Source: Burkholderia sp. Nafp2/4-1b (GTDB lineage: Bacteria; Pseudomonadota; Gammaproteobacteria; Burkholderiales; Burkholderiaceae). From it: DNA of 42,390 nucleotides. Location of the stretch: the NCBI RefSeq assembly GCF_003635165.1, contig NZ_ML058621.1, positions 1 to 42,390 of the forward strand, in the 5' to 3' direction. The position numbers and the translations under genes are program-made. Numbering within the stretch: the first letter of the stretch is position 1; every line of letters begins with the position of its first letter. Shown here one piece after another: positions 15,720-25,429 of the stretch. The notes beneath the pieces were generated by a model. It had not been told where the DNA came from. It saw only the letters and a list, made by a program, of their open reading frames with translations, and did not search any database.

Positions 15720-15771
15720 AGAAAATGACAAAGCCGCCGACAGCAGGACATCAGCCCTGCCACCGGCGGCT
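15720..15771 (-). terminator. Intrinsic terminator after the choline operon
   Basis: Read leftward, AGCCGCCG and CGGCGGCT form an 8-base stem (with internal pairing CAGG/CCTG) followed by TTTGTCATTTT. It lies about 50 bases after the stop of the choline-binding protein gene, as expected for an operon-ending rho-independent terminator. The remaining bases up to the TRIC gene hold nothing else recognisable. Confidence 0.75.
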
Positions 15772-15822
15772 CGCGATCGACATCGGGCTTCCGGTCTGAA
15801 CCCGGAAGCCCGCGCACGTCGC

Positions 15823-16770
15823 TCAATGCACGCCGAGGTACGCCTTCACCGCCGGCAGGCCCGGCTTGCCGTCGATCGTCGTCACGCCGGCCAGCCACTT
15901 GTCGAGCGATTGCGGATTCGCCTTCAGCCACTCGGTCGCGGCCTTGTTCGGGTCTTCCTTGTTCATGATCGGCAGCATCACGTGGTTCTCGATCGACGTC
16001 GTGAACTGCAGGTTCGACACGAACTTCGCGACGTTCGGGCAGCGCTGCGCGTAGTCGGGCGGCGTGGCCGTCAGCACCTTCGCTTCGCCGAAGTTCGGGC
16101 CGAACACATCGTCGCCGCCGGTCAGGTAATCGATCTTCATCTGCACGTTCATCGGATGCGGTTCCCAACCGAGAAACACGATCCACTGCTTGTCGCGCGC
16201 CGCGCGATTCACCTCGACCAGCATCCCGGCCTCGCTCGACTCGACCAGCTTGAACTTGCCGAGGCCGAACTGGTTGCCGTCGATCATCTTCTTGATCAGC
16301 GCATTGCCGTCGTTGCCGGGCTCGATCCCGTAGATCTTGCCGTTGAGCTTGTCCGCGTACTTCTGGATGTCGGCGAACGACTTCAGGCCGCCCTGGTACA
16401 CGTAGTCCGGCACCGCCAGCGTGTATTTCGCGCCGGTCAGGTTCGGCGTGGCGAGCACCTTGATCGTGCCGGCCTTCGTGAACGGCTGGATGATCGGGTC
16501 CATCGTCGGCGACCAGTAGCCGAGGAATACGTCGATCTGCTTGCTCTTGATGCCGGCGAACGTGATCGGCACCGACGCGATCGTCTTGGTCGGCGTGTAG
16601 CCGAGACCCTGCAGCATCGTCGCCGCGAGGCCGGTGGTGGCCGCGATGTCGGTCCAGCCGACGTCCGCGAAGCGCACGTTCTTGCACACGGACGGGTCGG
16701 CCGCATAAACCGCCGACATCGGCGCGGCAACCCCGATCCCGCATACCGCTGCGATCAATAAGCGCTTCAT
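15823..16770 (-). CDS. choX: Choline ABC transporter substrate-binding protein
   Basis: A 315-residue periplasmic binding protein of the OpuAC/ChoX family. A signal peptide (MKRLLIAAVCGIGVAAPMSA, cleavage near VYA) is followed by VRFADVGWTDIAATT, GYWSPTMDP and FLGWEPHPMN. These place aromatic residues where the choline-binding box is formed in ChoX. The single-domain length and these segments fit choline-specific proteins better than ProX-type glycine betaine proteins. The ATG at 16770 has GAGGAG 7-10 bases upstream. It is the last gene of the cluster with permease and ATPase, with a regulator gene between. Imported choline would serve as betaine precursor for osmoprotection or as carbon and nitrogen source. 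Confidence 0.85.
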   Translation of the reverse strand: MKRLLIAAVCGIGVAAPMSAVYAADPSVCKNVRFADVGWTDIAATTGLAATMLQGLGYTPTKTIASVPITFAGIKSKQIDVFLGYWSPTMDPIIQPFTKAGTIKVLATPNLTGAKYTLAVPDYVYQGGLKSFADIQKYADKLNGKIYGIEPGNDGNALIKKMIDGNQFGLGKFKLVESSEAGMLVEVNRAARDKQWIVFLGWEPHPMNVQMKIDYLTGGDDVFGPNFGEAKVLTATPPDYAQRCPNVAKFVSNLQFTTSIENHVMLPIMNKEDPNKAATEWLKANPQSLDKWLAGVTTIDGKPGLPAVKAYLGVH

Positions 16771-16880
16771 CTGTCTTCTCCTCAAGGTGACGTCGTTTTT
16801 CATGGGTGCGGGATCGATTGTTGAAGCCGCGCGCCACGATCCCGGCGGCGTCGCGGAACGACATGGGTCGCCCGGTCGCG

Positions 16881-17882
16881 TCAGCGTCCCGGCAGCCGGC
16901 GCTCGTAGCTCGGCGCATGACCGAACTGCGCGCGATACGCCTTGCTGAAGTGACACGGCGAATGGAATCCGCACGTCGTCGTCACACGCGCGATCGACGC
17001 GTCGGTCGTGCGCAGCAGGTCGCGCGCGCGTTTCAGCCGCAGCGTCAGGTAATAGTGGGTCGGCGATACGTTCAGGTACACCTTGAACATCCGCTGCAGG
17101 TGCCGCTGCGACAGCCGCACGAGCCGCGCGAGTTCCTCGAGCGACAACGGCTCCTCGATGTTCGCCTCCATCAGCCGGACGACCTCGATCAGCTCGGCGC
17201 GCGAGAAGCCGACGCGCGCATCGACCGGAATCGGCTGCGTGTCGGTCGAGCTGCGGATGCGCTCGAGGATGAACTGCTCGGATACCTGCGCGGCCAGTTG
17301 CTGGCCGAAACGCATGCCGACGAGATTGAGCATCAGGTCGAGCGGTGCGGTGCCGCCGGTGCAGGTGAGCCGGTCGCGATCGACGACGAACAGCTCGTCG
17401 GCAAACCCGACTTGCGGAAACTCCGCATGCAGCGCGGACAGATTCTCCCAATGCACGGTGCAGCGGTAGCCGTCGAGCAGCCCGCCCGACATCAGCGCAT
17501 ACGCGCCGGTGCAGATGCCGCCCAGCGGCAAGCCGCGTTCGGCGAGCGCGGCGAGCGTGTCGCGTGCGCCGTCGTCGACCACATCGCGGATGCGAATTCC
17601 GCCGCACACGATCATCACGTCGGGCAGGCTCGTGTAGTCGAGCGCCTGGGTAGGACGCACCGCGATGCCGTTGCTGGCATGCACGGGCGCGCCGTCGAGC
17701 GAATAGATCGACCACCGGTAGTGGTCGGATCGCCCGACGTAGTTCGCCATCCGAAGCACTTCGACCGCGCTGGAAAACGCGATCATCGAAAAATTCGGCA
17801 ACGTGAGGAAGCCGAAGTGGGCAAGCGACGAAACCGGTGAAACGCAGGCGGCGGGCACGGCGGCGGCGGCGGCGGACGTCAC
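16881..17882 (-). CDS. GlxA-family AraC regulator (GbdR/CdhR-like)
   Basis: A 333-residue regulator with an N-terminal DJ-1/PfpI-like amidotransferase domain (about 20-190) and a C-terminal AraC helix-turn-helix pair (about 225-330). The nucleophile-elbow region reads LGGICTGAYALMSGG, and the DNA-binding region contains LSLEELARLVRLSQRHLQRMF and TTCGFHSPCHFSKAYRAQFG. This architecture is that of GbdR and CdhR, which control glycine betaine and carnitine catabolism in pseudomonads. The start is GTG at 17882 with AGGAG 6 bases upstream. Its position inside the choline transporter cluster, same strand, strongly suggests it controls choline or betaine uptake genes. Confidence 0.88.
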   Translation of the reverse strand: MTSAAAAAVPAACVSPVSSLAHFGFLTLPNFSMIAFSSAVEVLRMANYVGRSDHYRWSIYSLDGAPVHASNGIAVRPTQALDYTSLPDVMIVCGGIRIRDVVDDGARDTLAALAERGLPLGGICTGAYALMSGGLLDGYRCTVHWENLSALHAEFPQVGFADELFVVDRDRLTCTGGTAPLDLMLNLVGMRFGQQLAAQVSEQFILERIRSSTDTQPIPVDARVGFSRAELIEVVRLMEANIEEPLSLEELARLVRLSQRHLQRMFKVYLNVSPTHYYLTLRLKRARDLLRTTDASIARVTTTCGFHSPCHFSKAYRAQFGHAPSYERRLPGR

Positions 17883-18000
17883 ATCGGGCTCCTGGCGAAC
17901 GGTTGAGCAGGGTGCAGGACGCCAGCCCCGCGGCATGCGCCGCGAAAGGCCGGGGTCGAATCGGGGAACGCGGCCGGCAGACAAGCCGGCCGCCGGTGGC

Positions 18001-18897
18001 TCAGGCTTGCGCGGGCTCGGCCTTCGCGCGGAACAGCTGCTTGAGGCCCGAGAACAGCGGTGCCTTCACGGTGCCCGGCGCGCGGCCGAAGCTCTCGGTG
18101 ATGCGGTCGAGAATGATCGCGAGCAGCACGACCGACAGACCGCTTTCGAAGCCGAGACCGATGTCGAGGCGCTGGATACTGGCGAGCACGTCGTTGCCGA
18201 GGCCGCCCGCGCCGACCATCGACGCGATGATCACCATCGACAGCGCCATCATGATCGTCTGGTTCACGCCCTGCATGATCGACGGCAGCGCGTTCGGGAA
18301 CTGCACCTTGTACAGCAGCTGCCACGGCGTGCACCCGAATGCCTGGCCGGCTTCGACGATCTCGCGGTTCACGTGACGGATGCCGAGGCTCGTCAGGCGC
18401 ACGGCCGGCGGCATCGCGAAGATCACCGTAGACAGGATCCCCGGCACGCGGCCGAGACCGAACAGCATCGCGGCCGGAATCAGGTAGACGAATGCGGGCA
18501 TCGTCTGCATCAGGTCGAGGATCGGACGCACGATCGCGGCGACCCACTTGCTCTTCGCGGCCCAGATGCCGAGCGGAATGCCGAGCACGAGGCTGATGAT
18601 CGTCGACGACAGCGTGAGGCCGAGCGTGATGACCGTCTGATCCCAGAAGCCCGTCGCGAAGATCAGCAGCAGCGACAGCGTGGTGAATAATGCGAAGCGC
18701 CAGCCCACCCGCCACAGCCCCACGCCGATGAAGATCGCCATCATCAGCCACATCGGGATCGCCTGCAGGCTATGTTCGACGAACGCGGCGAGCCCTTCGA
18801 TCGCGCGGCCGATCGCATCGAACGTCGCCGCATCATGGTCGAGCAGGTAGTGAACGGACTGGTCGACCCAGGTACCAAGCGGAATCATTTCAGACAT
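18001..18897 (-). CDS. choW: Choline/glycine betaine ABC permease
   Basis: A 298-residue inner-membrane permease of the ProW/ChoW family. After an N-terminal amphipathic portion, about seven hydrophobic segments follow. The signature EAGQAFGCTPWQLLYKVQFPNALPSI-type EAA loop (about 184-210) mediates contact with the ATPase, and MVGAGGLGNDVL lies just after. It overlaps the ATPase gene by 8 bases (ATGTCTGA), giving translational coupling. With the upstream ATPase and the downstream binding protein it forms a complete importer. Confidence 0.88.
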   Translation of the reverse strand: MSEMIPLGTWVDQSVHYLLDHDAATFDAIGRAIEGLAAFVEHSLQAIPMWLMMAIFIGVGLWRVGWRFALFTTLSLLLIFATGFWDQTVITLGLTLSSTIISLVLGIPLGIWAAKSKWVAAIVRPILDLMQTMPAFVYLIPAAMLFGLGRVPGILSTVIFAMPPAVRLTSLGIRHVNREIVEAGQAFGCTPWQLLYKVQFPNALPSIMQGVNQTIMMALSMVIIASMVGAGGLGNDVLASIQRLDIGLGFESGLSVVLLAIILDRITESFGRAPGTVKAPLFSGLKQLFRAKAEPAQA

Positions 18898-20059
18898 GGG
18901 AGCCTCGCGAACGCGTGATGGCTTTCAGGATGAGTGCGCGGTCGACCGAGCCGCAGTAGCAGCCGTCGTCGTCGACGACGGGCAATGCATTCGGGCTCGC
19001 GACCACACGCGCGACGACGTGTTCGAGCGACGCATCGCGCCGGATGCTTTCGATCGGCCGCACGGACGGCGTGTCCTGGCCGATCGCATCGCGCGTGACG
19101 AAGCCGCGGATCTTGCGTGCGGCGTCGAGCACGAATGCGTACTCGGCGCTGCCGTTCAGCGTTGCCGCGACGTTCGCGGCATCGAACTTCGACATGGTCG
19201 GCACGGCGCCCGTCTGCATCAGGTCGCCGGCAGTGAGATAGCGGCTGGTGTCGATGCCGTCGAAGAACGCACGCACGTAATCGTCGGCCGGGTTCGCGAT
19301 GATGTCCTGCGGCGTGCCGACCTGCACGAGGCGGCCGCCTTCCATGATCGCGATGCGGTTGCCGATACGCAGCGCCTCTTCCAGATCGTGCGACACGAAC
19401 ATGATCGTGCGGCGCTGTTCCTTCTGCAGTTGCAGCAGCACGTCCTGCATTTCGCGGCGCTTGAGCGGATCGAGCGCGGAGAACGCCTCGTCCATGATCA
19501 TCAGCGACGGGTTCACGGCCAGCGCGCGGGCGAGGCCGACACGCTGCTGCATCCCGCCCGACAGCTCGGACGGCAGCTTGTTCGCGAACGGCGCGAGGCC
19601 GACCTGCTCGAGCACGTCCATCGCACGGCGCTCGCGTTCCTTCTTGCCGACGCCGCCGACCTCGAGGCCGAACGCAGCGTTCGACACCACGGTGCGATGC
19701 GGCATCAGCGCGAACGACTGGAAGACCATGCTCATATCCTTGCGGCGCAGCGCGGTCAGCGCCGAGCGGCGCGCCGACGCGACGTCGAGCCCGTCGATCA
19801 GCACCTTGCCGGCGCTCGGATCGACCAGCCGATTCACGAGGCGGATCAGCGTGGATTTGCCGGAGCCGGACAGGCCCATCAGCACGAATATTTCGCCTTC
19901 CTGCACGTCGAACGATACGTTGTGCACGCCGACCACCTGACCGGTACGCTTGAGCACATCGTCTTTCGTCGCACCGGCGGCGAGCATGTCGAGCGCCTGT
20001 TGCGGGTTGCTTCCAAACACCTTGCACAGACCTTCGACCACGACCTTGGGGGCATCCAT
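18890..20059 (-). CDS. choV: Choline/glycine betaine ABC ATPase
   Basis: A 389-residue ATP-binding subunit of the ProV/OpuAA/ChoV family. It has the family's extra N-terminal segment before the first strand (ALDMLAAGATKDDVLKRTG). Walker A is GLSGSGKST (about 62-70), signature LSGGM, Walker B LMIMDEAFSALD and the H-loop FVSHD. A C-terminal regulatory region (about 275-380) contains two CBS-like stretches ending LPVVDDDGCYCGSVDRALIL. The ATG at 20059 follows GAGGAGAAGG. It is the promoter-proximal gene of the choV-choW-regulator-choX cluster. Confidence 0.88.
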   Translation of the reverse strand: MDAPKVVVEGLCKVFGSNPQQALDMLAAGATKDDVLKRTGQVVGVHNVSFDVQEGEIFVLMGLSGSGKSTLIRLVNRLVDPSAGKVLIDGLDVASARRSALTALRRKDMSMVFQSFALMPHRTVVSNAAFGLEVGGVGKKERERRAMDVLEQVGLAPFANKLPSELSGGMQQRVGLARALAVNPSLMIMDEAFSALDPLKRREMQDVLLQLQKEQRRTIMFVSHDLEEALRIGNRIAIMEGGRLVQVGTPQDIIANPADDYVRAFFDGIDTSRYLTAGDLMQTGAVPTMSKFDAANVAATLNGSAEYAFVLDAARKIRGFVTRDAIGQDTPSVRPIESIRRDASLEHVVARVVASPNALPVVDDDGCYCGSVDRALILKAITRSRGSHV

Positions 20060-20624
20060 CGAAACCTTCTCCTCGTGTAGCGGGGACTCACGCGTGTTCC
20101 TAGCGTGCCTACATAGTTGCCAGAAAAAACCCCGACCTGCCGACGAATTACGACAAACGCTTGCGCAAATACGACACGCCCGCAAGCCGCGCCAGGTGGG
20201 GCGCGGCGCCCGGCGGCACCCGATTGCGGCGACGCAATACCCGCACGTCCAGCAACGACGGGCATCGCGCGCCGGAATGGTGCGAAGCAGCGCGACGTGA
20301 AAGAGGCCCAGTTTTGCGCAAATCGGCAGCGGGCGCACGTCGTTTTGCGACAATTTCACGTCCGATCGGACTGTGTCAATTGCGTCATGCCGATAAAGCG
20401 AATGGTCGTTCGAAAATAAGGCATCGCGAACGCGCGACAGCCACGTTTCGCGCCCCGCCCGCAACCCAGAAAATCCCGCACGGCCGCTGTGATACATTGC
20501 CGGCAACCACACCGCCGCCAGCGGTACGCGCATGCCGGTTCGCCTGCCGGCCATACCGCACCAGCCTCGATCGGGCCGCGCGACGATCGAAGGACGATAA
20601 CGAAATGAGAGAGGGAGCTAGGCG
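20060..20624. promoter_or_regulatory. Divergent intergenic region with repeated TTGCGCAAAT
   Basis: These 565 bases separate the leftward choline operon from the rightward DUF2339 gene and contain no supported gene. The decamer TTGCGCAAAT occurs exactly at 20161-20170 and 20314-20323, and a related TTTTGCGACAATTT lies at 20343. The core TTGCGCAA is itself palindromic. They are candidate binding sites for the GlxA-type regulator encoded in the choline cluster or for another factor. No complete promoter could be assigned. Confidence 0.4.
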
Positions 20625-23600
20625 ATGAATTGGGCTTTTGCCGCAATCGGTTTCATCGTGGGCGGTATCGCCGCGTTGTTCGGGGATTTTTCGGCTGCGA
20701 ACGGGGCGCTGCTCGGTGCAGCGGTCGGGTTCTGCATCGGCCACGCGCTGCAGCAACACAAGCGCAAGACCGGCGGCACGACACCCGACGCGTTCGCGAT
20801 CCCGACGACGCCTGCGACGTCGCCGCCCCCACCCGTTCCGCTCGCCGAGCGCGTCGCGCGTCTCGAAGCGACAGTCGATGCGCTCACACGCGAGCTCCAG
20901 GTGCTGCGTGGCCAACTCGCCGGCGGGAAGGCCGGCGCCGCCGCGACCGGCAGCGCCGCGACAGCGCCCGCTCCGACTCCGGCCATCGTCCCGTCATCGC
21001 CCGCGTCGAGCGCGCCGCGCCCATCCGTGCAATCCGCCACCGCGAGCGCCGGCACGCCGTCGTCGACCTCCGCGCCGGTGCCCGCGCCGGCTCCCACGCC
21101 GATGCCCGTCACGCACCCGAGCAACGCACCGGCCGCGGCCGGCGTACCGACGAATGCGCCCGCAACGACCACGCCGCCTGCCCCGCCTGCCCGACCCGCT
21201 CCGCCTGTCCCACCGGTACCGCGTGAACCCGGCATCGCCGACCGCGCGTTCCGCGCCGCGCGCGACTGGCTGCTCGGCGGCAACACGGTCGTGCGCGTCG
21301 GCATCATCGTGCTGTTCTTCGGCGTCGCGTTCCTGCTCAAATACGCGGCAGACAACAACATGCTGCCGATCGAATTCCGCCTGGCCGGCACGGCGCTCGC
21401 CGCGGCCGCGCTGCTCGCGATCGGCTGGCGCGTACGCGCGCGCCGCGCGGCGTACGGCCTCGTGCTGCAGGGCGGCGGCGTCGGCATCCTGTACCTGACG
21501 ATCTTCGCCGCGACCAAGCTCTACGCGCTGCTGCCGGTTGGCGCGGCATTCCCGCTGATGGTTGCGGTATGCGCGCTGAGCGCGTTCCTCGCGGTGAGGC
21601 AGAACGCGCTGCCGCTCGCGTTCATGGGCAGCGCGGGCGGCTTTCTCGCGCCGGTGCTGCTGTCGACCGGACACGGCAGCCATGTCGCGCTGTTCAGCTA
21701 TTACGCCTTGCTCAATGCGGGCATCTTCGCGATCGCGTGGTTCAAGGCGTGGCGTCCGCTGAACCTGCTCGGCTTCGTGTTCACGTTCACGATCGGCGCG
21801 GCATGGGGCGTGACCGCGTACCGCCCCGCGTTGTTCGCGACCACCGAACCATTCCTGATCCTGTTCTTCCTGATGTATGTCGGCATCGCGCTGCTGTACG
21901 CGGCGAAACGCGAGCTGGCGCTGCGCCACTATGTGGACGGCACGCTCGTGTTCGGCACGCCGATCGTCGCGACCGCGCTGCAGGCGTCGCTCGTGAAGGG
22001 CATGCCGTTCGGGCTCGCGTGGAGCGCGGTCGCGCTGTCGGCGTTCTACGTCGCGGTCGCCGCGTGGCTCGCGCGGCGCCGCGAGCGCCTCGCGCTGCTG
22101 TTCGAAGCGATGCTCGCGCTCGCGGTGATCTTCGCGACGCTCGCGATACCGCTCGCGTTCTCGGGCCCGACCACGAGTGCCGCGTGGGCAATCGAAGGCG
22201 CGGCGATCGTGTGGGTCGGCGTACGCGAGAAACGCCTGGCGCCGTTCGGCTTCGGCTTGCTGATGCAGGTCGCCGCGGCCAGCGCGTTCTTCACGAGCCT
22301 GCTCGGGCCGGCCGACGCGAACGCGCTGCCGGTGCTCAACAGCCCGTATATCGCCATGCTGCTGATCGCGCTTGCCGGGCTGTTCACCGGCTGGTGGTTG
22401 CACGGCCGCGACGAAGCACGCGCGTGGCACGCATGGATGCCCGACCTCGGTGCAGCCGCTGCGGCGTGGGGATTGCTGTGGTGGCTGAGCGCCGGGCTGC
22501 ACGAGATCCTCGTCTACGCGAGCCGTCACGTCGATCTGCACGCGGACCGCTTCGTCGTCGATGCAACCGCGCTGTTCGCCGCCGTCACCGCGTGGCTCGC
22601 CCACGTCGCGCGCCGCAAGCTCGCGTGGCCGATCGCCGAATGGCCCGCGCTCGCGTTGACGCCGGTGCTCGCGCTGCTCGCATTGCGCGCGTTCGATGCG
22701 CATGAGGCGCCGTTGTCGGGAATGGGCGCGTTCGCGTGGCCAATCGCCGTTATCGGGTGCTATGCGCTGCTTCTGCGTCAGGCGCGCGGCACGGCGGACG
22801 CCGGCTCAGTGGCGGGGGCCGCGGGGGTGGCGGGCACGACCCGCACGTCGGCCGTGGCGGCGATCGCCACGCCGGTCATCGCGCCGCTGCATACGCTGAT
22901 GTTCTGGACGTTGTGCGGGCTGTTCTCGCTCGAAGGCTTCTGGCGCCTGCGCGCGTTCGTGCCTGAAGGCGCGTGGAGCTGGAGCGCATGGGCTTACGGC
23001 TTCGGCGTGCTGCTTCTGCTCGTGGCCGGCCCCGGCTCGCGCCCGCGCTGGCCGATCGCCGTGTTCCCGCGCGCGTACCAGGTGTGGGGCGCCGCGCCGC
23101 TTGCCGCGCTGCTGTGGCTGTGGAGCCTCTCCAGCGTATCGAGCGACGGCGATGCGTCGCCGCTGTTCTGGCTGCCGCTGCTCAACCCGCTGGACGTCGC
23201 GCAACTGCTGATCTTCGTCGCGTTCGCCGCATGGCTGCGCCGCCTGAAAACGCTCGGCGTCAACTGGCATCCGCTCGCGATCGACCTTGCCGCGCTCGCG
23301 ACCGTATTCCTGTGGTTCAACGCGCTGTTGCTGCGCACGCTGCATCACCGTTTCCACCATGCGTACGACATCGACACCGTGCTGTCGTCGTTCGGCATCC
23401 AGCAGGTGTTCATGGTCGGCTGGAGCCTGTTCGCGTTCGCCAGCATGTGGTTGACGCGCCGCGACGGCATCGCGCGCGTGTGCGCGCTCGCGTCGCTGCC
23501 GCTGATCGTCGTGATGTGGGTCTGGACCTTCTATGCAAACTTCACGCAGGACGGCGGCAGCTGGGCGCGCGTCCCGCTGCTCAATCCGCTCGATCTCGTG

Positions 23601-24071
23601 CTCGTGGTGGTCTATGCGCTCGCCGCGTCGTGGTTCGTGCGTGCGCACCGGCTCGGCTGGTCGTTCGGCAACTATCGTGTCGAACTGCTCGGCGCGGCCG
23701 GCGCGACGGCCTTCCTGTGGCTGAACGCGATCCTGCTGCGCACGTTGCATCACTGGACCGGCGTGCCGTACGCATTCGATGCGATGGCGGAATCGACGCT
23801 CGTCCAGGCGTCGGTCTCCGTGTACTGGACGCTCTGCGCGCTCGCGACGATGATCTGGGCCACGCGTCGCGGCTTGCGTCCGCTGTGGTTCGTCGGCGCC
23901 GCACTGCTCGCGCTCACGGTGATCAAGCTGTTCCTGTTCGACCTGTCGCACGTCACCGGCATCGAACGCATCGTGTCGTTCATCGGCATCGGCGTGCTGC
24001 TGCTGTTGATCGGCTATTTCTCGCCGCTGCCGCCGAAGGCCGCGGTCACACCGGACGAGAGCCCACGATGA
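20625..24071 (+). CDS. DUF2339 large polytopic membrane protein
   Basis: A 1148-residue inner-membrane protein. An N-terminal hydrophobic segment (about 1-42, with GFIVGGIAALFG) is followed by a short coiled-coil (LAERVARLEATVDALTRELQ), a long Ala/Pro/Thr-rich linker (about 105-205), then some two dozen or more hydrophobic helices to the C-terminus. The first core segment, LGGNTVVRVGIIVLFFGVAF, is typical of DUF2339. Repeats of LLRTLHH/HLR-type loops (NALLLRTLHHRFHH, NAILLRTLHHWTG) recur in the second half. Function is unknown; the family is widespread and often paired with DUF3999. A GAGGGAG site precedes the ATG. Its stop overlaps the next start (ATGA). Confidence 0.85.
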   Translation: MNWAFAAIGFIVGGIAALFGDFSAANGALLGAAVGFCIGHALQQHKRKTGGTTPDAFAIPTTPATSPPPPVPLAERVARLEATVDALTRELQVLRGQLAGGKAGAAATGSAATAPAPTPAIVPSSPASSAPRPSVQSATASAGTPSSTSAPVPAPAPTPMPVTHPSNAPAAAGVPTNAPATTTPPAPPARPAPPVPPVPREPGIADRAFRAARDWLLGGNTVVRVGIIVLFFGVAFLLKYAADNNMLPIEFRLAGTALAAAALLAIGWRVRARRAAYGLVLQGGGVGILYLTIFAATKLYALLPVGAAFPLMVAVCALSAFLAVRQNALPLAFMGSAGGFLAPVLLSTGHGSHVALFSYYALLNAGIFAIAWFKAWRPLNLLGFVFTFTIGAAWGVTAYRPALFATTEPFLILFFLMYVGIALLYAAKRELALRHYVDGTLVFGTPIVATALQASLVKGMPFGLAWSAVALSAFYVAVAAWLARRRERLALLFEAMLALAVIFATLAIPLAFSGPTTSAAWAIEGAAIVWVGVREKRLAPFGFGLLMQVAAASAFFTSLLGPADANALPVLNSPYIAMLLIALAGLFTGWWLHGRDEARAWHAWMPDLGAAAAAWGLLWWLSAGLHEILVYASRHVDLHADRFVVDATALFAAVTAWLAHVARRKLAWPIAEWPALALTPVLALLALRAFDAHEAPLSGMGAFAWPIAVIGCYALLLRQARGTADAGSVAGAAGVAGTTRTSAVAAIATPVIAPLHTLMFWTLCGLFSLEGFWRLRAFVPEGAWSWSAWAYGFGVLLLLVAGPGSRPRWPIAVFPRAYQVWGAAPLAALLWLWSLSSVSSDGDASPLFWLPLLNPLDVAQLLIFVAFAAWLRRLKTLGVNWHPLAIDLAALATVFLWFNALLLRTLHHRFHHAYDIDTVLSSFGIQQVFMVGWSLFAFASMWLTRRDGIARVCALASLPLIVVMWVWTFYANFTQDGGSWARVPLLNPLDLVLVVVYALAASWFVRAHRLGWSFGNYRVELLGAAGATAFLWLNAILLRTLHHWTGVPYAFDAMAESTLVQASVSVYWTLCALATMIWATRRGLRPLWFVGAALLALTVIKLFLFDLSHVTGIERIVSFIGIGVLLLLIGYFSPLPPKAAVTPDESPR

Positions 24072-25417
24072 AACGACTCGCAGCCCTGCTCGGCCTGAGC
24101 CTGCTGACGTCGTTCGCGGCAGCCGGCGGCACGCCCGGCGCCGAACGCGTCGCGCAACGCTTCGCGCTCGACCTCGACGGCAGCGCCGCGTACTACCAGC
24201 TCACCGTGCCGCAAGCCGTGTATGCGGGCAGCCGGCGTGACGATCTCGGCGACGTGCGTATCTTCAACGGCGCCGGCGAACCCGTACCGTATTCGCTCGA
24301 TGCGCCCGCGGCCGCGGCCGTGCCGCCGTCGCGCACGCCGGTGCACTGGTTCCCGCTGCCGCCGGCCCGCACCGACGATGGCCAGACGCCGCTCGGCGTG
24401 TCGGTCGCGCCGGACGGCTCGCTGCGCGCGGCCGTCACCGCACCGGCTCGCGCGAAGCACGCGGCCGATCTCGTCGATTTATCGCATGCGGATAGCGAAG
24501 TCGATGCGCTGCTCGTGCATGTGAGCGACGACAGCTACCAGGGGCGCGTCACCGTCGACGCGAGCGACGACTTGCGCAACTGGCGCTCGCTCGGCAGCAC
24601 GCAACTGCTGAAGGTCGGGCGCGGCGGCGACATGCTGGTGCAGGAACGCATCACGCTGGAAGGTACGGCGCCGCGCTACCTGCGGCTCGACTGGGTCGAC
24701 GGCGCCCCCGCGATCGGGTCGATCGAGATCGAAACGCGACCGCGCGACGCACGCACCGCGGACACGGCAGCCGTGCCGCGTCAATGGCGCGACGCCGCGC
24801 ACGTGCGGGCCGGCGGCACGCCCGGCGAGTATCTGTTCGAGACCGACGGCGCGTATCCGGTCGACCGTGTGCGCATCGACCTGCCGCAACCGAATACGGT
24901 TGCGCGCGCAACCGTGCAGAGCCGCCCCGATGCGCAGGCGGCATGGCGCGACGTCGCCGAAGCCGTGCTGTTCCGGCTCCAGGGCAAGGGCGGCGAACAA
25001 CGCAACCCGCCGCTGGCGTTTCCGTCGAATCCGGATCGCGCCTGGCGAATCGTCGTCGACATGCGCAACGGCGGGCTCGGCGGCGGCCAGCCGGCCGTCG
25101 CGGTCGGCTGGCATCCTGCGGCGCTGACCTTCGTCGCGCGCGGCACGCCGCCGTTCACGCTCGGCGTCGGCAATGCGTCGCTGCCGTCGTCGGCCGTGAG
25201 CCGCGATGCGCTGCTGGTCGGGATGGCGCCGGAAGTGCGGCCTGCGCGCGTCGGCGCGGCGTTGCCGGCCTCCGCGGTGCCGGTGGAGTCGGCCGATACG
25301 GATGCAACGCGCCGGTATGTGCTGTGGGGTGCGCTGGTCGTCGCGGTCGGCGTGCTGGGCACGATCGCCTGGCGGCTTGCGCGCGGCGGCGGCGATACGC
25401 CCAAGCGCGACGAGTAA
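24068..25417 (+). CDS. DUF3999 periplasmic/membrane-anchored protein
   Basis: A 449-residue protein with a signal peptide (MKRLAALLGLSLLTSFAAAG), a long extracytoplasmic beta-rich region, and a single C-terminal membrane helix (about 420-440, YVLWGALVVAVGVLGTIAW) with a short basic cytoplasmic tail. This is the DUF3999 layout. The central part contains VTVDASDDLRNWRSLGS and APRYLRLDW, resembling discoidin/F5-F8-like beta sandwiches, which suggests sugar or surface binding (inference). It is translationally coupled to the DUF2339 gene through an ATGA overlap, so the two likely act as one membrane complex of unknown role. Confidence 0.82.
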   Translation: MKRLAALLGLSLLTSFAAAGGTPGAERVAQRFALDLDGSAAYYQLTVPQAVYAGSRRDDLGDVRIFNGAGEPVPYSLDAPAAAAVPPSRTPVHWFPLPPARTDDGQTPLGVSVAPDGSLRAAVTAPARAKHAADLVDLSHADSEVDALLVHVSDDSYQGRVTVDASDDLRNWRSLGSTQLLKVGRGGDMLVQERITLEGTAPRYLRLDWVDGAPAIGSIEIETRPRDARTADTAAVPRQWRDAAHVRAGGTPGEYLFETDGAYPVDRVRIDLPQPNTVARATVQSRPDAQAAWRDVAEAVLFRLQGKGGEQRNPPLAFPSNPDRAWRIVVDMRNGGLGGGQPAVAVGWHPAALTFVARGTPPFTLGVGNASLPSSAVSRDALLVGMAPEVRPARVGAALPASAVPVESADTDATRRYVLWGALVVAVGVLGTIAWRLARGGGDTPKRDE

Positions 25418-25429
25418 GGCCACGTCACC

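Noticed and set aside
20994..22703. Minus-strand frame of 569 residues over the DUF2339 gene
   Set aside because: Arg/Glu/Gln-rich composition typical of a shadow of GC-rich membrane protein coding sequence; no start signals.
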